Shown: positions 31,880 to 41,637, numbered from the stretch's first letter. The stretch: DNA of 64,000 nt from Desulfosarcina ovata subsp. ovata (GCF_009689005.1 NZ_AP021879.1:6295724-6359723), one strand, 5' to 3'. The notes: generated by a model from the letters alone, not told the origin. Made by a program: numbers and translations.

Positions 31880-33568
31880 TTATTGGCGTTTTTCCAGTTC
31901 CATGGCCCGAAGATCCTTTTTCAGCACTTTGCCCACATTGGTTTTGGGAAGTTCTTTGCGAAACTCGATCTCCGCCGGCCATTTGTATTTGGCCAGTTTC
32001 CCCTGGCAGTAAGTCATCAGTTCTTCGGCCGTGGCCGTCTTCCCCTCCTTGAGGACCACAAATACCTTGATCAATTCACCGCGTTTGGCATGTGGCAGCC
32101 CGATTACCGAGGCTTCCATCACCTTGGGATGTTCAAAAAAGACCTCTTCGATGTCCCGCGGATAGACGTTGTATCCGCTGGAAAGAATCATGTCCTTCTT
32201 GCGGTCGACAATATAGAAATAGCCGTCGTCATCCATCTTGGCGATATCTCCGGTGTGCAGCCAGCCGTCGGTGATCGTTTCAGCAGTGGCGTCGGGGCGC
32301 TTCCAGTAGCCTTTCATGATCTGCGGGCCCCTGATGAAAAGTTCACCACTTTCCCCCACAGGCACGTCGCTAAGGCCGTCTTTCAAGCTGACGATGCGGC
32401 ACTCGGTGTCGGGGATGGGCAGCCCGATGCTGCCGACCTTGCGCCGGCCCTTGAACGGATTGACGTGGGTTACCGGACAGGATTCGGTCAATCCGTAGCC
32501 TTCGACGATGATCGACCCGGTTTTTTCCTCGAATTTGTTGATCACTTCAACGGGCAAGGGGGCGCTTCCGGAGAAGCAGCCCTTAATGGAGGTCAGGTCG
32601 GTTTCCCCGATATCGGGATGCTCGAGCATACCGATGTACATGGTGGGAACCAGTGGGGCGAACGTTGGTTTGAACTTGCTGATCGCCTCGAGCAATTGCG
32701 GGGGTTGGGGCTTGGGGACCAGGATGTTTCCCCAGCCGGTGTAAATGGCCAGATTCATGCTTGTCGACAGGCCGAAGACATGAAAAAAAGGCAGGGCGCC
32801 AAGCATGATTTCGTTGCTGTCGAAGGTGGGAAACCAGGCCATGATATGCTGGATCTGTTTGCTCAGGTTGCCGTGGGTCAGCATGACCCCCTTGGAAACA
32901 CCGGTTGTTCCGCCGGTATACTGGTACATGGCCACGTCATCAAAAGCGAGCGTCACCGCCGGTGGCGTGGCAGGATAGCGGGCCAGCACCTTTTTCCAGC
33001 GATACACGTCCTTGGCCGGTTTGACATCGGCGGCGAGTTTCTTTTTTTTGCCGACCAGCGGGAAAAGCAGGTTTTTCGGAAACGGCAGATAGTCACCGAT
33101 GCTGGTGTAGATGATTTTTTGGATTTGCGTCACGGGCCGCAGATCGATCATCCGATTGGTCAACAGGTCCAGGGTGATCAGCATTTTGGATTCGGAATCG
33201 GTAAACTGATGTTCCAGTTCTCGGTCCGTGTAAAGCGGGTTGTTCATCACGGCAATGGCGCCGATGCGCAAAATGGCGTAGTAAGCCACCACGCAGGGGA
33301 TCACGTTGGGCAACAGAATCGCTACACTGTCCCCCTTGCGGATCCCGAAATCGGCCAGACCGGTGGCAAATCGATCGACCATGGCGTTCAATTGCTTGAA
33401 CGTGATCCGGTAACCCTGAAAGGTCAGTGCCATTTTGTCGGGGAATCGGCTGGCAGAACGCTTCAGGCAGTCGGGCAGGCAGATGGATTCGTATTTCACG
33501 TGTTCGGGAACGCCGGCTTCGTAGTGGCTCAACCAAGGTTTGGTGCGGTAAGGATTGTCTGTTGTCAC
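31880..33568 (-). CDS. fadD: Long-chain acyl-CoA synthetase (FadD-like)
   Basis: 562 aa from GTG 33568, with AAGGAG 6 nt upstream; the longer frame to 33682 has no ribosome site. ANL ligase: P-loop YTGGTTGVSKGVMLTHGN, GYGLTESCPVTHVNPF, LHTGDIAKMDDDGYFYIVDRKKDMI, and lid Lys in PKTNVGKVLKKDLRAME. It activates long-chain fatty acids with ATP and CoA before beta-oxidation. It is convergent with the acyl-CoA dehydrogenase gene and divergent from the ETF:quinone oxidoreductase gene, with a TetR-type operator in the shared 245-bp gap. Confidence 0.93.
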   Translation of the reverse strand: MTTDNPYRTKPWLSHYEAGVPEHVKYESICLPDCLKRSASRFPDKMALTFQGYRITFKQLNAMVDRFATGLADFGIRKGDSVAILLPNVIPCVVAYYAILRIGAIAVMNNPLYTDRELEHQFTDSESKMLITLDLLTNRMIDLRPVTQIQKIIYTSIGDYLPFPKNLLFPLVGKKKKLAADVKPAKDVYRWKKVLARYPATPPAVTLAFDDVAMYQYTGGTTGVSKGVMLTHGNLSKQIQHIMAWFPTFDSNEIMLGALPFFHVFGLSTSMNLAIYTGWGNILVPKPQPPQLLEAISKFKPTFAPLVPTMYIGMLEHPDIGETDLTSIKGCFSGSAPLPVEVINKFEEKTGSIIVEGYGLTESCPVTHVNPFKGRRKVGSIGLPIPDTECRIVSLKDGLSDVPVGESGELFIRGPQIMKGYWKRPDATAETITDGWLHTGDIAKMDDDGYFYIVDRKKDMILSSGYNVYPRDIEEVFFEHPKVMEASVIGLPHAKRGELIKVFVVLKEGKTATAEELMTYCQGKLAKYKWPAEIEFRKELPKTNVGKVLKKDLRAMELEKRQ

Positions 33569-33718
33569 GGCACTCTCCTTTTTCCTTGTTTTTCGTTGGC
33601 GTTCGTAATAAGTGAAAATCTTCTTGCCTGAATATCCGCGGTGCAAAAACGGCCGTTTTTTCCACCGCCGGGGTGTTGCCACCGCATTACATGAGATGAA
33701 ACGCCTGTCATGCTATTC

Positions 33719-33766
33719 TTGACAGGAAACAACGGGCTTAGTAAGGACTGAATGAGTACTCATTCA
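33719..33766 (+). promoter_or_regulatory. Promoter and TetR-type operator upstream of the ETF:quinone oxidoreductase gene
   Basis: TTGACA at 33719-33724 is followed after 17 bp by a weak -10 (TAAGGA). Then comes the perfect palindrome TGAATGAGTACTCATTCA (33749-33766). Order and spacing repeat those at tetR, and the half-site TGAATGA is the same. It probably puts this gene, and perhaps the divergent synthetase, under the TetR protein. Confidence 0.7.
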
Positions 33767-33813
33767 TTTTTATTCATTTTATTATGAAACCGAAGGGAGA
33801 GCAAGAGTAAAAC

Positions 33814-35880
33814 ATGGAAACCGCGTTGATCGCTCCAGCCGAGTATGTCTTTCTTTTTATCCCCACGGTCCTTTTTTCATTACTGATACCTGTCGTGGGG
33901 ATTGCCGTATTCACCTACATCATGGCCCTGCGGGCGGCCCCGTTGGTCAAAGCAGCCCCGGACAAGCGTTTTGACCGCATCCCGCAGCGTATTTTCAATG
34001 TGTTCAAGATCTGGCTGGGCCAGTACCGCCAGCCGCGTTACCGCGTTGCCGGCGTAGTTCACATCATCATCTTCGCCGGGTTTCTGGTGCTGAGCGTCCG
34101 GTCGACGTCACTGGTGATCATCGGCCTGTCCGAGGATTTTGTGCTGCCCGGGTTTGGCGGCGTCATCGGCGACATTTACAATGTTCTCAAGGATTACGCG
34201 GCCACGGCCGTACTGGTGGCCTGCTGCATCGCCGCCTGGCGCCGGGCCGTGGTCAAGCCGGAGAGGTACAAAGTGCCGGCCAAGTACGGCCATGATCACA
34301 CGGCCGAGGCGCTGTTTGTACTGGGCCTGATCTCGACCCTGATGATTTCCGAGAGCCTGTTCGAGGCCAGCAGCGTGGCGGCCAACGCCCAGTCGGGGCT
34401 GCACGCCGAGTTCCTGGCGCCCCTGAGCTTGGTCTGGTTGTTCAAGAATTTTCTGATGTTCTCCTCGGAAGGGACCCTGCAGGCGATCCACATCATCGCC
34501 TACTATATTCACGACTTGACCTTCTTCTTTTTCCTCTGTTTTTTGCCTCTGGGCAAGCACTTTCACGTGATCACCTCGATATTCAACGTCTTTTTCATGC
34601 GTATCGACCGGGGGAACATCAAACCGGTGCGTCACGGCATCAAGGCGGAGGAACTGGACGACCTGGAATCCTTCGGGGTGAAAAAGATCGAAGATTTTAC
34701 CTGGAAGCATCTTCTGGATTTTTATTCGTGTGCCGACTGCGGGCGCTGCTCGGACAACTGCCCGGCCAACGCCGTGGGGCGGCCCCTGTCGCCGCGTTTC
34801 ATTTCCATCAAGGGGCGCGACACGCTTTTCAAGAACTACCCCATCTACCCGTACGGATCGCCGTTCAAGAAGAGTGAACCCTTGATCGGCACGGTCTACG
34901 AGGAGGACGAGATCTGGTCATGCACGACCTGCGGGGCGTGTGAGCAGGAGTGTCCCATCGGCATCGAGTATATCGACAAGATCGTGGATCTGCGCCGCGG
35001 CATGGTGGACGAGGGGATGGTTCCCCAGAGCCTGCAGAAGCCGCTTAAGGCCCTTGAGAAGCGTGGCAACCCGTGGGGCAAGATGGAGAAGAAACGCGCC
35101 GAATGGACCAAGGATCTTCCCGAGGGTGTGACGGTGAAGGACCTGACCAAGGATTCGGCCGAGACGTTGTATTTTGTGGACAGCATCACCAGCTATGACG
35201 ACCGCATGCAGGATCTGGGGCGGGCTACGGCGACGATCCTTTCGCGCGCGGGTGCGGACTTCGGTATCCTGGGCAAGGCGGAGAAGGACGCGGGCAACGA
35301 GATCCGGCGCTTTGGCGAAGAGATGCTCTTTCAGACCATGAAGGAGATGAACACCGATGCGATCACAGGCAGCGGTGTCAAGCAGATCGTCACGGCCGAC
35401 CCGCACGCCTACAACGTGCTGAAGAACGACTACAGCGGGCTGCCGCCGGTGGAGCACATCAGCCAGTTCATCACCCGCAGCGTGCGATCGGGCGCCCTGA
35501 AGCTAACCGGCGCCAATGGGGACGGCAAGGTTTACACCTATCACGATCCCTGCTACCTGGGCCGCCACAACGACGTCTACGAGGATCCGCGGGAGGCGCT
35601 GGACGCCATTGCCGGTTTGAAGCGGGTGGAGATGGAGCGCAGCCGTGACCGTTCGTTCTGTTGCGGCGGCGGCGGGCTGATGCTGTTCTACGAACCCGAA
35701 GAGGAACAGCGCATGGGCGTTTTGCGGGTGGAGATGGCGGCCAAGGCCGGTGCCAACGTGATCGTGACGGCGTGCCCCTTCTGCCTGGTGAATATGGAGG
35801 ATGCCATCAAGGTGGCCGGCCTGGAAGGGCAGATGGAGGCCATCGATCTGTCGGAGCTGATCGCCCAGCATATACAGTAG
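33814..35880 (+). CDS. Membrane ETF:(mena)quinone oxidoreductase, NarI-like plus Fe-S/CCG domains
   Basis: 688 aa. Five or six membrane helices in residues 1-270 form a NarI-like heme b domain. Two [4Fe-4S] motifs follow (CADCGRCSDNCPA, CTTCGACEQECPIG), then CCG domains. The second CCG set is complete (HDPCYLG, FCCGGGGLM, ACPFCLVNM). The first set reads TADPHAYNVLKNDY, with Asp where Cys is common. This is the layout of the EMO-type enzyme that moves electrons from reduced ETF to menaquinone during beta-oxidation. It precedes etfBA by 130 bp. A GGGAGAG ribosome site supports ATG 33814. Confidence 0.88.
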   Translation: METALIAPAEYVFLFIPTVLFSLLIPVVGIAVFTYIMALRAAPLVKAAPDKRFDRIPQRIFNVFKIWLGQYRQPRYRVAGVVHIIIFAGFLVLSVRSTSLVIIGLSEDFVLPGFGGVIGDIYNVLKDYAATAVLVACCIAAWRRAVVKPERYKVPAKYGHDHTAEALFVLGLISTLMISESLFEASSVAANAQSGLHAEFLAPLSLVWLFKNFLMFSSEGTLQAIHIIAYYIHDLTFFFFLCFLPLGKHFHVITSIFNVFFMRIDRGNIKPVRHGIKAEELDDLESFGVKKIEDFTWKHLLDFYSCADCGRCSDNCPANAVGRPLSPRFISIKGRDTLFKNYPIYPYGSPFKKSEPLIGTVYEEDEIWSCTTCGACEQECPIGIEYIDKIVDLRRGMVDEGMVPQSLQKPLKALEKRGNPWGKMEKKRAEWTKDLPEGVTVKDLTKDSAETLYFVDSITSYDDRMQDLGRATATILSRAGADFGILGKAEKDAGNEIRRFGEEMLFQTMKEMNTDAITGSGVKQIVTADPHAYNVLKNDYSGLPPVEHISQFITRSVRSGALKLTGANGDGKVYTYHDPCYLGRHNDVYEDPREALDAIAGLKRVEMERSRDRSFCCGGGGLMLFYEPEEEQRMGVLRVEMAAKAGANVIVTACPFCLVNMEDAIKVAGLEGQMEAIDLSELIAQHIQ

Positions 35881-35889
35881 GAAATTATT

Positions 35890-35983
35890 AATTTTGAATG
35901 ATGAATTTTGAATGAAGGCAGGCGGTCTCTTTTAAAATGAGAGAATCCATTCATTCAAAATTCAAAATTCAGCATTCATCATT
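35890..35983. repeat. Inverted repeat between the EMO-type gene and etfB
   Basis: GAATTTTGAATGAA (35903-35916) and TTCATTCAAAATTC (35950-35963) are perfect inverted repeats; flanking ATTTTGAATGATG and CATTCATCATT extend it imperfectly. The TGAATGA half-site recurs, so it may be a third TetR site or simply an A+T-rich hairpin. Confidence 0.5.
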
Positions 35984-36010
35984 GAGTTCTTTCAAGACAG
36001 GAGGATTAGC

Positions 36011-36799
36011 ATGGAGATTTTGGTATGCGTCAAACGGGTACCCGATACCGCGGAGAACGAGATCGAGGTCAACGGCTCGGGCAGCGATATCGAACGTGAC
36101 GACCTGGTGTACTCGGTCAACGAATGGGACAACTACGCCGTGGAAGAGGCGATTCAGATCCGCGATAACGTGGGCGGCAGCGTGACGGTGGTCACGGTGG
36201 GCGACGACGAGTCCGAAGAGGTGCTGCGCCGGGAAATGGCCATGGGCGCGGACAACGGGATTCTCTTGACCGACGATGCCTTCGAGGGCTCGGACGGCAA
36301 GGGCATCGCGACCCTGCTCAAGGCGGCGGTGGAAAAGGGCAAGTACGACCTGATCCTGACCGGCGCCCAGGCGGACGACGGTGCCGGGCAGGTGGGCGGC
36401 ATGCTGGCGGCGATGCTGGACGTTCCCTACGCCTCGCTGGTGAACAAGATCGAGGTGGCTGGTGACAAGCTGAAGGTGGGCCGGGAGATCGAAGGCGGCA
36501 ACCAGGAGATGAACGAAATATCCATGCCCTGCGTGCTGTCGATCCAGACCGGCATCAACGAGCCACGCTACGTGGGTATCCGCGGGATCCGCAAGGTGGC
36601 CTCGGTGGAGATTCCCGAACTGGGTGCCGGCGACCTGGGCGTGGACGCGGGCGTGGTGGGCGAAGGCGCCGCCAAGGTGAAACGGGTGGATTACTTCGTG
36701 CCTGAGCTGGGCGAGGGGGCCGAGATGCTCGAGGGCAGCACCGAAGAGATCATTGCCAAACTGATTGAACACCTGAAGGCCAAAGGAGGACTGAAATAA
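36011..36799 (+). CDS. etfB: Electron transfer flavoprotein, beta subunit
   Basis: 262 aa; AGGAGG precedes ATG 36011. Typical EtfB: MEILVCVKRVPDTAENEIEV at the N-terminus, SVNEWDNYAVEEAIQIRDNVGG, ILTGAQADDGAGQVGGMLAAML (AMP/FAD-binding signature) and IRGIRKVASVEIPEL. It forms a heterodimer with EtfA and takes electrons from acyl-CoA dehydrogenase. The stop overlaps the etfA start by one base. Confidence 0.96.
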   Translation: MEILVCVKRVPDTAENEIEVNGSGSDIERDDLVYSVNEWDNYAVEEAIQIRDNVGGSVTVVTVGDDESEEVLRREMAMGADNGILLTDDAFEGSDGKGIATLLKAAVEKGKYDLILTGAQADDGAGQVGGMLAAMLDVPYASLVNKIEVAGDKLKVGREIEGGNQEMNEISMPCVLSIQTGINEPRYVGIRGIRKVASVEIPELGAGDLGVDAGVVGEGAAKVKRVDYFVPELGEGAEMLEGSTEEIIAKLIEHLKAKGGLK

Positions 36800-37767
36800 T
36801 GGCTGACATCTACGCATACATCACCCACAGAAACGGCGTGGCCGACGATTCGGCCCTGGAACTGATTGAGGCCGCCAAGAAGATCGACGCTGGCGCGGCG
36901 GTAACCGCCATCGTGACCGGATCGGGCAGTGAGCTGGACCAGGTGGCCGATGCTGTGGCCGCGACCTATCCCAAAGTACTCAAATACGCAAGCGACGCAC
37001 TGGCCTATCCCAACGCCGAAGTGGTGTGCAAACTGCTGGTGAACGTACTGCCCGCGGATGCGATCCTGCTGGTGGCCCACGACACCTTTGGCATGGACCT
37101 TTCCCCGGGCCTTTCGATCAAACTGGATTCGGCCTTTGTTTCCGACGTGGCCGACATCGAAGGCGTCGACGGCAGCACCTTGAAGGTGATCCGCCAGGAA
37201 TACTCGGGCATGGTGAGCACCCATGTGACCTGCGACATTTCTGCCGGTGCGGTGATCAACGTGCGTCCGGGCTGCTTTGCGCCGGACGAGAGCAAGTCTG
37301 CCGGCGGGACCGTTGAGGACAAGTCCGGTGACGCCGGCGATCTTTCCACGGGCCGCACCTTCCTGGAAGTCGTGGAAGCCGAAGTCGGTGACGTGGACAT
37401 CACCAAATCCGACGTGCTGGTCTCCGTGGGCCGCGGTATCGAGGACGAAGAGAACATCGAGATCGCCCAGGAACTGGCCGACGCCATGGGCGCGGTGGTC
37501 TCCTGCTCGCGTCCGATCGTGGACGCCAAATGGCTGGAGAAATCCCGCCAGGTGGGCACCAGTGGTCAGACGGTCAAGCCCAAGGTGTACATGGCCTGCG
37601 GCATCTCCGGCAGCTTCCAGCACATGGGCGGGATCAAGGGCTCGCCGTTCATCGTGGCGATCAACAAAAACGTCAAGGCCCCGATCTTCCAGGTGGCCGA
37701 CGTGGGCATCGAGGCCGACATCCTCGAATTCTTGCCCGAGCTGACCGAGGCGATCGGCGAACTCTAA
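36799..37767 (+). CDS. etfA: Electron transfer flavoprotein, alpha subunit
   Basis: 322 aa, coupled to etfB; AAGGAGG precedes ATG 36799. The C-terminal FAD domain shows VLVSVGRGIEDEENIEIAQELADAMGAVVSCSRPIVDAKWLEKSRQVGTSGQTVKPKVYMACGISGSFQHMGGIKGS, the EtfA fingerprint. It binds FAD and carries electrons from acyl-CoA dehydrogenase to the membrane oxidoreductase encoded just upstream. A terminator follows. Confidence 0.96.
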   Translation: MADIYAYITHRNGVADDSALELIEAAKKIDAGAAVTAIVTGSGSELDQVADAVAATYPKVLKYASDALAYPNAEVVCKLLVNVLPADAILLVAHDTFGMDLSPGLSIKLDSAFVSDVADIEGVDGSTLKVIRQEYSGMVSTHVTCDISAGAVINVRPGCFAPDESKSAGGTVEDKSGDAGDLSTGRTFLEVVEAEVGDVDITKSDVLVSVGRGIEDEENIEIAQELADAMGAVVSCSRPIVDAKWLEKSRQVGTSGQTVKPKVYMACGISGSFQHMGGIKGSPFIVAINKNVKAPIFQVADVGIEADILEFLPELTEAIGEL

Positions 37768-37791
37768 AACCAGTCTGGTAAGCAACGAAAT

Positions 37792-37836
37792 TCGGCGGAT
37801 TTCCGGTTTTGATCGGAATCCGCCGATTCAGTTTTC
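37792..37836 (+). terminator. Terminator after etfA
   Basis: TCGGCGGATTTCCG pairs with CGGAATCCGCCGA (one bulge) around a TTTTGAT loop and runs into GTTTT. The rest of the 311-bp gap to fusA holds no supported gene. Confidence 0.7.
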
Positions 37837-38078
37837 CGCGTCTTTTTCGTATCGGACGATGGGACTGCGGTGGTTGATTTCAGTGCCGCGATTCAAGAAA
37901 ATCATCCCGGCAGTTGCCGTTGAGGACAATTGACACTATTTTCTGTGGTCAACACGCTGGTGCTCAACATCCCAGACATCGCGCGGGTGAGAATTTTGAT
38001 CGATGGAGCGCCGGCAAAGACATTGAGCGGTCATTTATCACTTGGGTTCCCTTTAACTGCAGATATGCTGCTGACACG

Positions 38079-40112
38079 ATGAAAAAAACAGACAAACTCA
38101 ATAATATTCGCAATATCGGCATTATTGCCCATATCGACGCCGGAAAGACCACCGTCACCGAGCGAGTGCTATACTATACCGGGCGTTCCCATAAGATCGG
38201 CGAGGTCCACGACGGCGAAGCGGTGATGGACTGGATGGTCGACGAACAGGAACGCGGCATCACGATTACGTCCGCAGTCACCACCTGCCAGTGGAAAGGA
38301 CGGGACATCCAGGTCATTGACACGCCCGGACACGTGGATTTTACCATTGAGGTTGAGCGATCCCTGCGCGTCTTAGATGGTGCCGTGGGCGTCTTTTGTG
38401 CCGTGGGTGGCGTGGAGCCGCAGTCGGAGACCGTTTGGAGGCAGGCTGATCGTTACAAAGTTCCCAAGATGGCCTTCATCAACAAGCTGGACCGGATCGG
38501 TGCCGATTTTTTCGGGACGGTTCAGATGATGCGGGACCGACTCAAGGCCGCGCCTTTGATCCTCCAGATTCCGGTAGGGACCGAAGACCAATTTTCCGGT
38601 GTCATCGATCTGATCGAAATGCAGCAAATCCGGTGGGATGACGACACCCTGGGGGCCAGTTTCAGCGTTGGCGAGATCGATGCCGAATTAAAAGACGATG
38701 CCGACATGTACCGCGAGCAACTGTTCGAGACCCTGGCCGAGGTGGACGATGGCATTATGGAGGCCTATCTGGCCGAAGAGCCCATCGACAACGCCACTAT
38801 CGTGGACGCCATTCGCAAGGCCACCATCGCCTTGAAGCTCGTTCCCGTACTTTGCGGCAGCGCATTGAAAAACAAGGGCATTCAGCCGCTTCTGGATGCC
38901 ATTGTCCAGTACCTGCCCAGCCCGCTGGATGTGCCGGCGATCAAGGGGGTTCATCCGGAAAGCGGTGAGACGATCCTTTGCCCCCCCGAAGAAAAAGCGC
39001 CCCTGGCGGCCCTGATCTTCAAAGTCTCCATGATTGAAGGCCGCAAACTCTCCTTTGTCCGGGTCTACAGCGGCAGGCTCAATGCCGGTAGCGACGTCTA
39101 CAACCCCGGTCGCAATAAAAAAGAGAAGCTTTCCCGAATCCTTAAAATGCACGCCAACAAACGCGAACGGGTGGACAGTGTCGGCCCGGGGGCCATCGTC
39201 GGTGTGGTGGGGCTCAAGGATTCATCCACCGGCGAAACCCTGTGTCAGCCGGACCATCCCATCCTGCTGGAGCAGATGGATTTCTATGAACCGGTGATTT
39301 CTGTGGCTGTGGAACCCAAAACCCACAGCGACCAGGAGAAGCTGGTACAGGTGCTGGACAAGTTCATGGCCGAAGATCCGACCCTGCGGGTGCGCGAAGA
39401 TCCGGATACCGGCCAGATGATCCTTTCCGGTATGGGTGAATTGCACCTGGAGATCATCACCAGTCGCATGCAGCGGGAGTTCAACACCCAGGTCAACGTG
39501 GGCAAGCCCCAGGTGGTTTACCGTGAAACCATCGAAACCCGTGCAACGGGCAGTGCCGTGTTCGACAAGGAGATGGCCGGCAATCGCCACTATGGTGAGG
39601 TGACCCTGACCCTCGAGCCGCTGCCCCGGGGTGAGGGAAACCGGTTCGCTTCACGATTGGCCGACGACGCACTGGCGCCGGCCCTGGTCAAGGCGGTGGA
39701 GAAAGGGGTCATGGAATCCCTTGAGAGCGGTATCCTCATGGGCTATCCGGTGGTTGATGTAAAAGCGACCCTTGACGCGGCCACGACACGGGAATCCGGC
39801 AACACGGAACTCGCCTTCACCGTGGCCGCTTCCATGGCCGTACGCGAGGCACTGAATCAGGGCAACGCGTTTTTGCTGGATCCCATCATGGCCGTTGAGG
39901 TCATTGTCCCCGAGGATTTCATGGGCGATGTGATCGGCGACCTCAACGCCCGCAACGGCAAGATTGAGGCCATCGAGCCCAAACTGGGCGTTCAGATCAT
40001 CAAGGCCACGGTTCCCCTGAAACAGATGTTCGGTTACTCCACCAGCCTGCGTTCCGCCACCCAGGGCCGGGGAACCTTTTCGATGCAGTTTTCGCGTTTT
40101 GATCGCGGCTGA
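38079..40112 (+). CDS. fusA: Elongation factor G (stand-alone copy)
   Basis: 677 aa from ATG 38079 (MKKTDKLNNIRNIGIIAH); an upstream extension to 37914 does not match the family. G1 AHIDAGKTT, G2 region RGITITSA, G3 DTPGHVDF, G4 NKLDRIG; C-terminal domains IV and V with GEGNRFASRLADDALAPALVKAVEKG and YSTSLRSATQGRGTFSMQF. It drives ribosome translocation or recycling. It is not next to rpsG/rpsL/tuf, so it may be the second EF-G that many Desulfobacterota carry. The ribosome site is weak. Confidence 0.92.
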   Translation: MKKTDKLNNIRNIGIIAHIDAGKTTVTERVLYYTGRSHKIGEVHDGEAVMDWMVDEQERGITITSAVTTCQWKGRDIQVIDTPGHVDFTIEVERSLRVLDGAVGVFCAVGGVEPQSETVWRQADRYKVPKMAFINKLDRIGADFFGTVQMMRDRLKAAPLILQIPVGTEDQFSGVIDLIEMQQIRWDDDTLGASFSVGEIDAELKDDADMYREQLFETLAEVDDGIMEAYLAEEPIDNATIVDAIRKATIALKLVPVLCGSALKNKGIQPLLDAIVQYLPSPLDVPAIKGVHPESGETILCPPEEKAPLAALIFKVSMIEGRKLSFVRVYSGRLNAGSDVYNPGRNKKEKLSRILKMHANKRERVDSVGPGAIVGVVGLKDSSTGETLCQPDHPILLEQMDFYEPVISVAVEPKTHSDQEKLVQVLDKFMAEDPTLRVREDPDTGQMILSGMGELHLEIITSRMQREFNTQVNVGKPQVVYRETIETRATGSAVFDKEMAGNRHYGEVTLTLEPLPRGEGNRFASRLADDALAPALVKAVEKGVMESLESGILMGYPVVDVKATLDAATTRESGNTELAFTVAASMAVREALNQGNAFLLDPIMAVEVIVPEDFMGDVIGDLNARNGKIEAIEPKLGVQIIKATVPLKQMFGYSTSLRSATQGRGTFSMQFSRFDRG

Positions 40113-40218
40113 TTCTGATCAATTAAGATCAATTAACACCGTTGCCCAAAAACCCCTCCTCAGCGAGCGGTTTTTCGTTGCCTTGGCCGGTATCCAAAAC
40201 CAAAATTCGGTTGCTCCA

Positions 40219-41637
40219 TCATCCGGCCTTTGATTTTTTGTCTTTCTTGGGGTCCAGATCTTCGATCTGCCGTTCAACCTGTTCCCGCTGGGCGTCGCTG
40301 GCGGCCAGTTTCATGGCCCGATTCAGATGGAAATTGGCATTTTCCCGATCCCCCTTCAGCCCATAGAACCGGCCCAGATTGTAGTGGGCCGCGAACATGT
40401 CTCCCAGGCGGCCGCTGCTCTCCCCCAGATAGTAATACGCCTGGGTGTAGTCTTCATGGTAGCGCACCAGATTGTCGAAGGTCTCCCGGGCTGCGGCCAG
40501 CTGCCCCAGTTCAAGCTGACTGCGGCCCAGGTAGAGCTGGCCTTCGGGATATGTTTCGGAGCGGCTGGCGGCCAGGGTGTTCAGGGCTTTTTTATACTGC
40601 CCGTCCTGAAAATAGATTTTGCCCAGATCCTGGAGCATGTGCGTGGCCATGGCGTTGCCCTCGATGGCCCGCTGCATGTGGTCGATGGCTTCATTCCATT
40701 TGCCGGAACGAGTCAAGGCCAGGGCGTAGCCGTAATGCGCCAGTGGGTCGCCTGGCGATGCGGCCACGCTCGACGCATAATAGGCCAGGGCACTTTTGGC
40801 GTCGGTGTAGAGGGCGACAATTCGCGTATGCGCCAGTGGAAATCCCCCCGTCTCGTCCCGTGCCGGGGCAGATTCGGTTCGGTTCTGGTGGAGCCAGTTG
40901 TCGATATAACTCATGCGGGCTTCCGCCGCCGGGTGCGTGGTCAGGTAGGTGGGAATCTGTTTGGATCCGTACCACTGCTTGCTGCGGATTTTCTGCAGGG
41001 AGGTCAGCAGGCCCTCACCAGTGTAGCCGGCCCCGGTCAGATAGCCCAGTCCCAGTTGATCGGCCTGGGTTTCGTTTTCACGGCTGTAGGCCAGCGCCGC
41101 CGTCTGGCCGGCGGCCACCGACCCCACGGTAAGGGCACTGGCGGCGGCACCGGCACCGCCGGCACCCAAGAGCACACCGGCAACCATGCCGGCCAGGCTG
41201 GCCATTCCGATTTTTTTGGAGCTTTCGATGCGCTGGGAGATGTGCCGGCAGACCACATGGGCAATTTCATGGCCGAGGATACCGGCCAGTTCCTCTTCGG
41301 ACGCCAATGCGGCAAACAGGCCGCTGTTGATAAAAATGTGGCCGGCGGGCGTGGCAAAGGCGTTGTAGACATCCTCCTGGATCACGTAGAATTTGTACTT
41401 GAACGGCTGTGACGGGATGGCGGCCATGATGCGGTTGCCCACCGCATTGACATAATCCACAATCACCGGGTCGTCGATCAGGGTGTATGTGGTCTTGAGG
41501 ACGGCCATGAACTCCTTGGCCAGTTCACGCTCCTCCTGGATGGTGATGCAGCGCCCTTCGGGTACGATGATCAGGCTTGTGCCGAAGAGAAATGCGCCGA
41601 GAGTTAAAACGGTAATAATTTTTTTATATATCAGCAT
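40219..41637 (-). CDS. M48 zinc metalloprotease with TPR repeats (BepA-like), secreted
   Basis: 472 aa from ATG 41637 with GGAAG upstream; a longer frame to 41721 lacks signals. An N-terminal signal peptide (IITVLTLGAFLFGTSLIIV) precedes the M48 domain with the zinc motif HEIAHVVCRH and third ligand in ENETQADQLG. Then come about five TPR-like repeats (residues 270-450) and a Lys/Asp-rich tail. BepA-like proteases monitor outer-membrane protein assembly in the periplasm. It is divergent from parA, sharing a 114-bp gap. Confidence 0.9.
   Translation of the reverse strand: MLIYKKIITVLTLGAFLFGTSLIIVPEGRCITIQEERELAKEFMAVLKTTYTLIDDPVIVDYVNAVGNRIMAAIPSQPFKYKFYVIQEDVYNAFATPAGHIFINSGLFAALASEEELAGILGHEIAHVVCRHISQRIESSKKIGMASLAGMVAGVLLGAGGAGAAASALTVGSVAAGQTAALAYSRENETQADQLGLGYLTGAGYTGEGLLTSLQKIRSKQWYGSKQIPTYLTTHPAAEARMSYIDNWLHQNRTESAPARDETGGFPLAHTRIVALYTDAKSALAYYASSVAASPGDPLAHYGYALALTRSGKWNEAIDHMQRAIEGNAMATHMLQDLGKIYFQDGQYKKALNTLAASRSETYPEGQLYLGRSQLELGQLAAARETFDNLVRYHEDYTQAYYYLGESSGRLGDMFAAHYNLGRFYGLKGDRENANFHLNRAMKLAASDAQREQVERQIEDLDPKKDKKSKAG

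Noticed and set aside
31874..33631. 585-aa plus-strand ORF opposite the acyl-CoA synthetase
   Set aside because: Mirror frame of a clear ANL ligase; no domain motif.
37914..38078. 55-residue N-terminal extension of EF-G
   Set aside because: It does not match any EF-G, and the family start MKKTDKLNNIRNIGI is at 38079.
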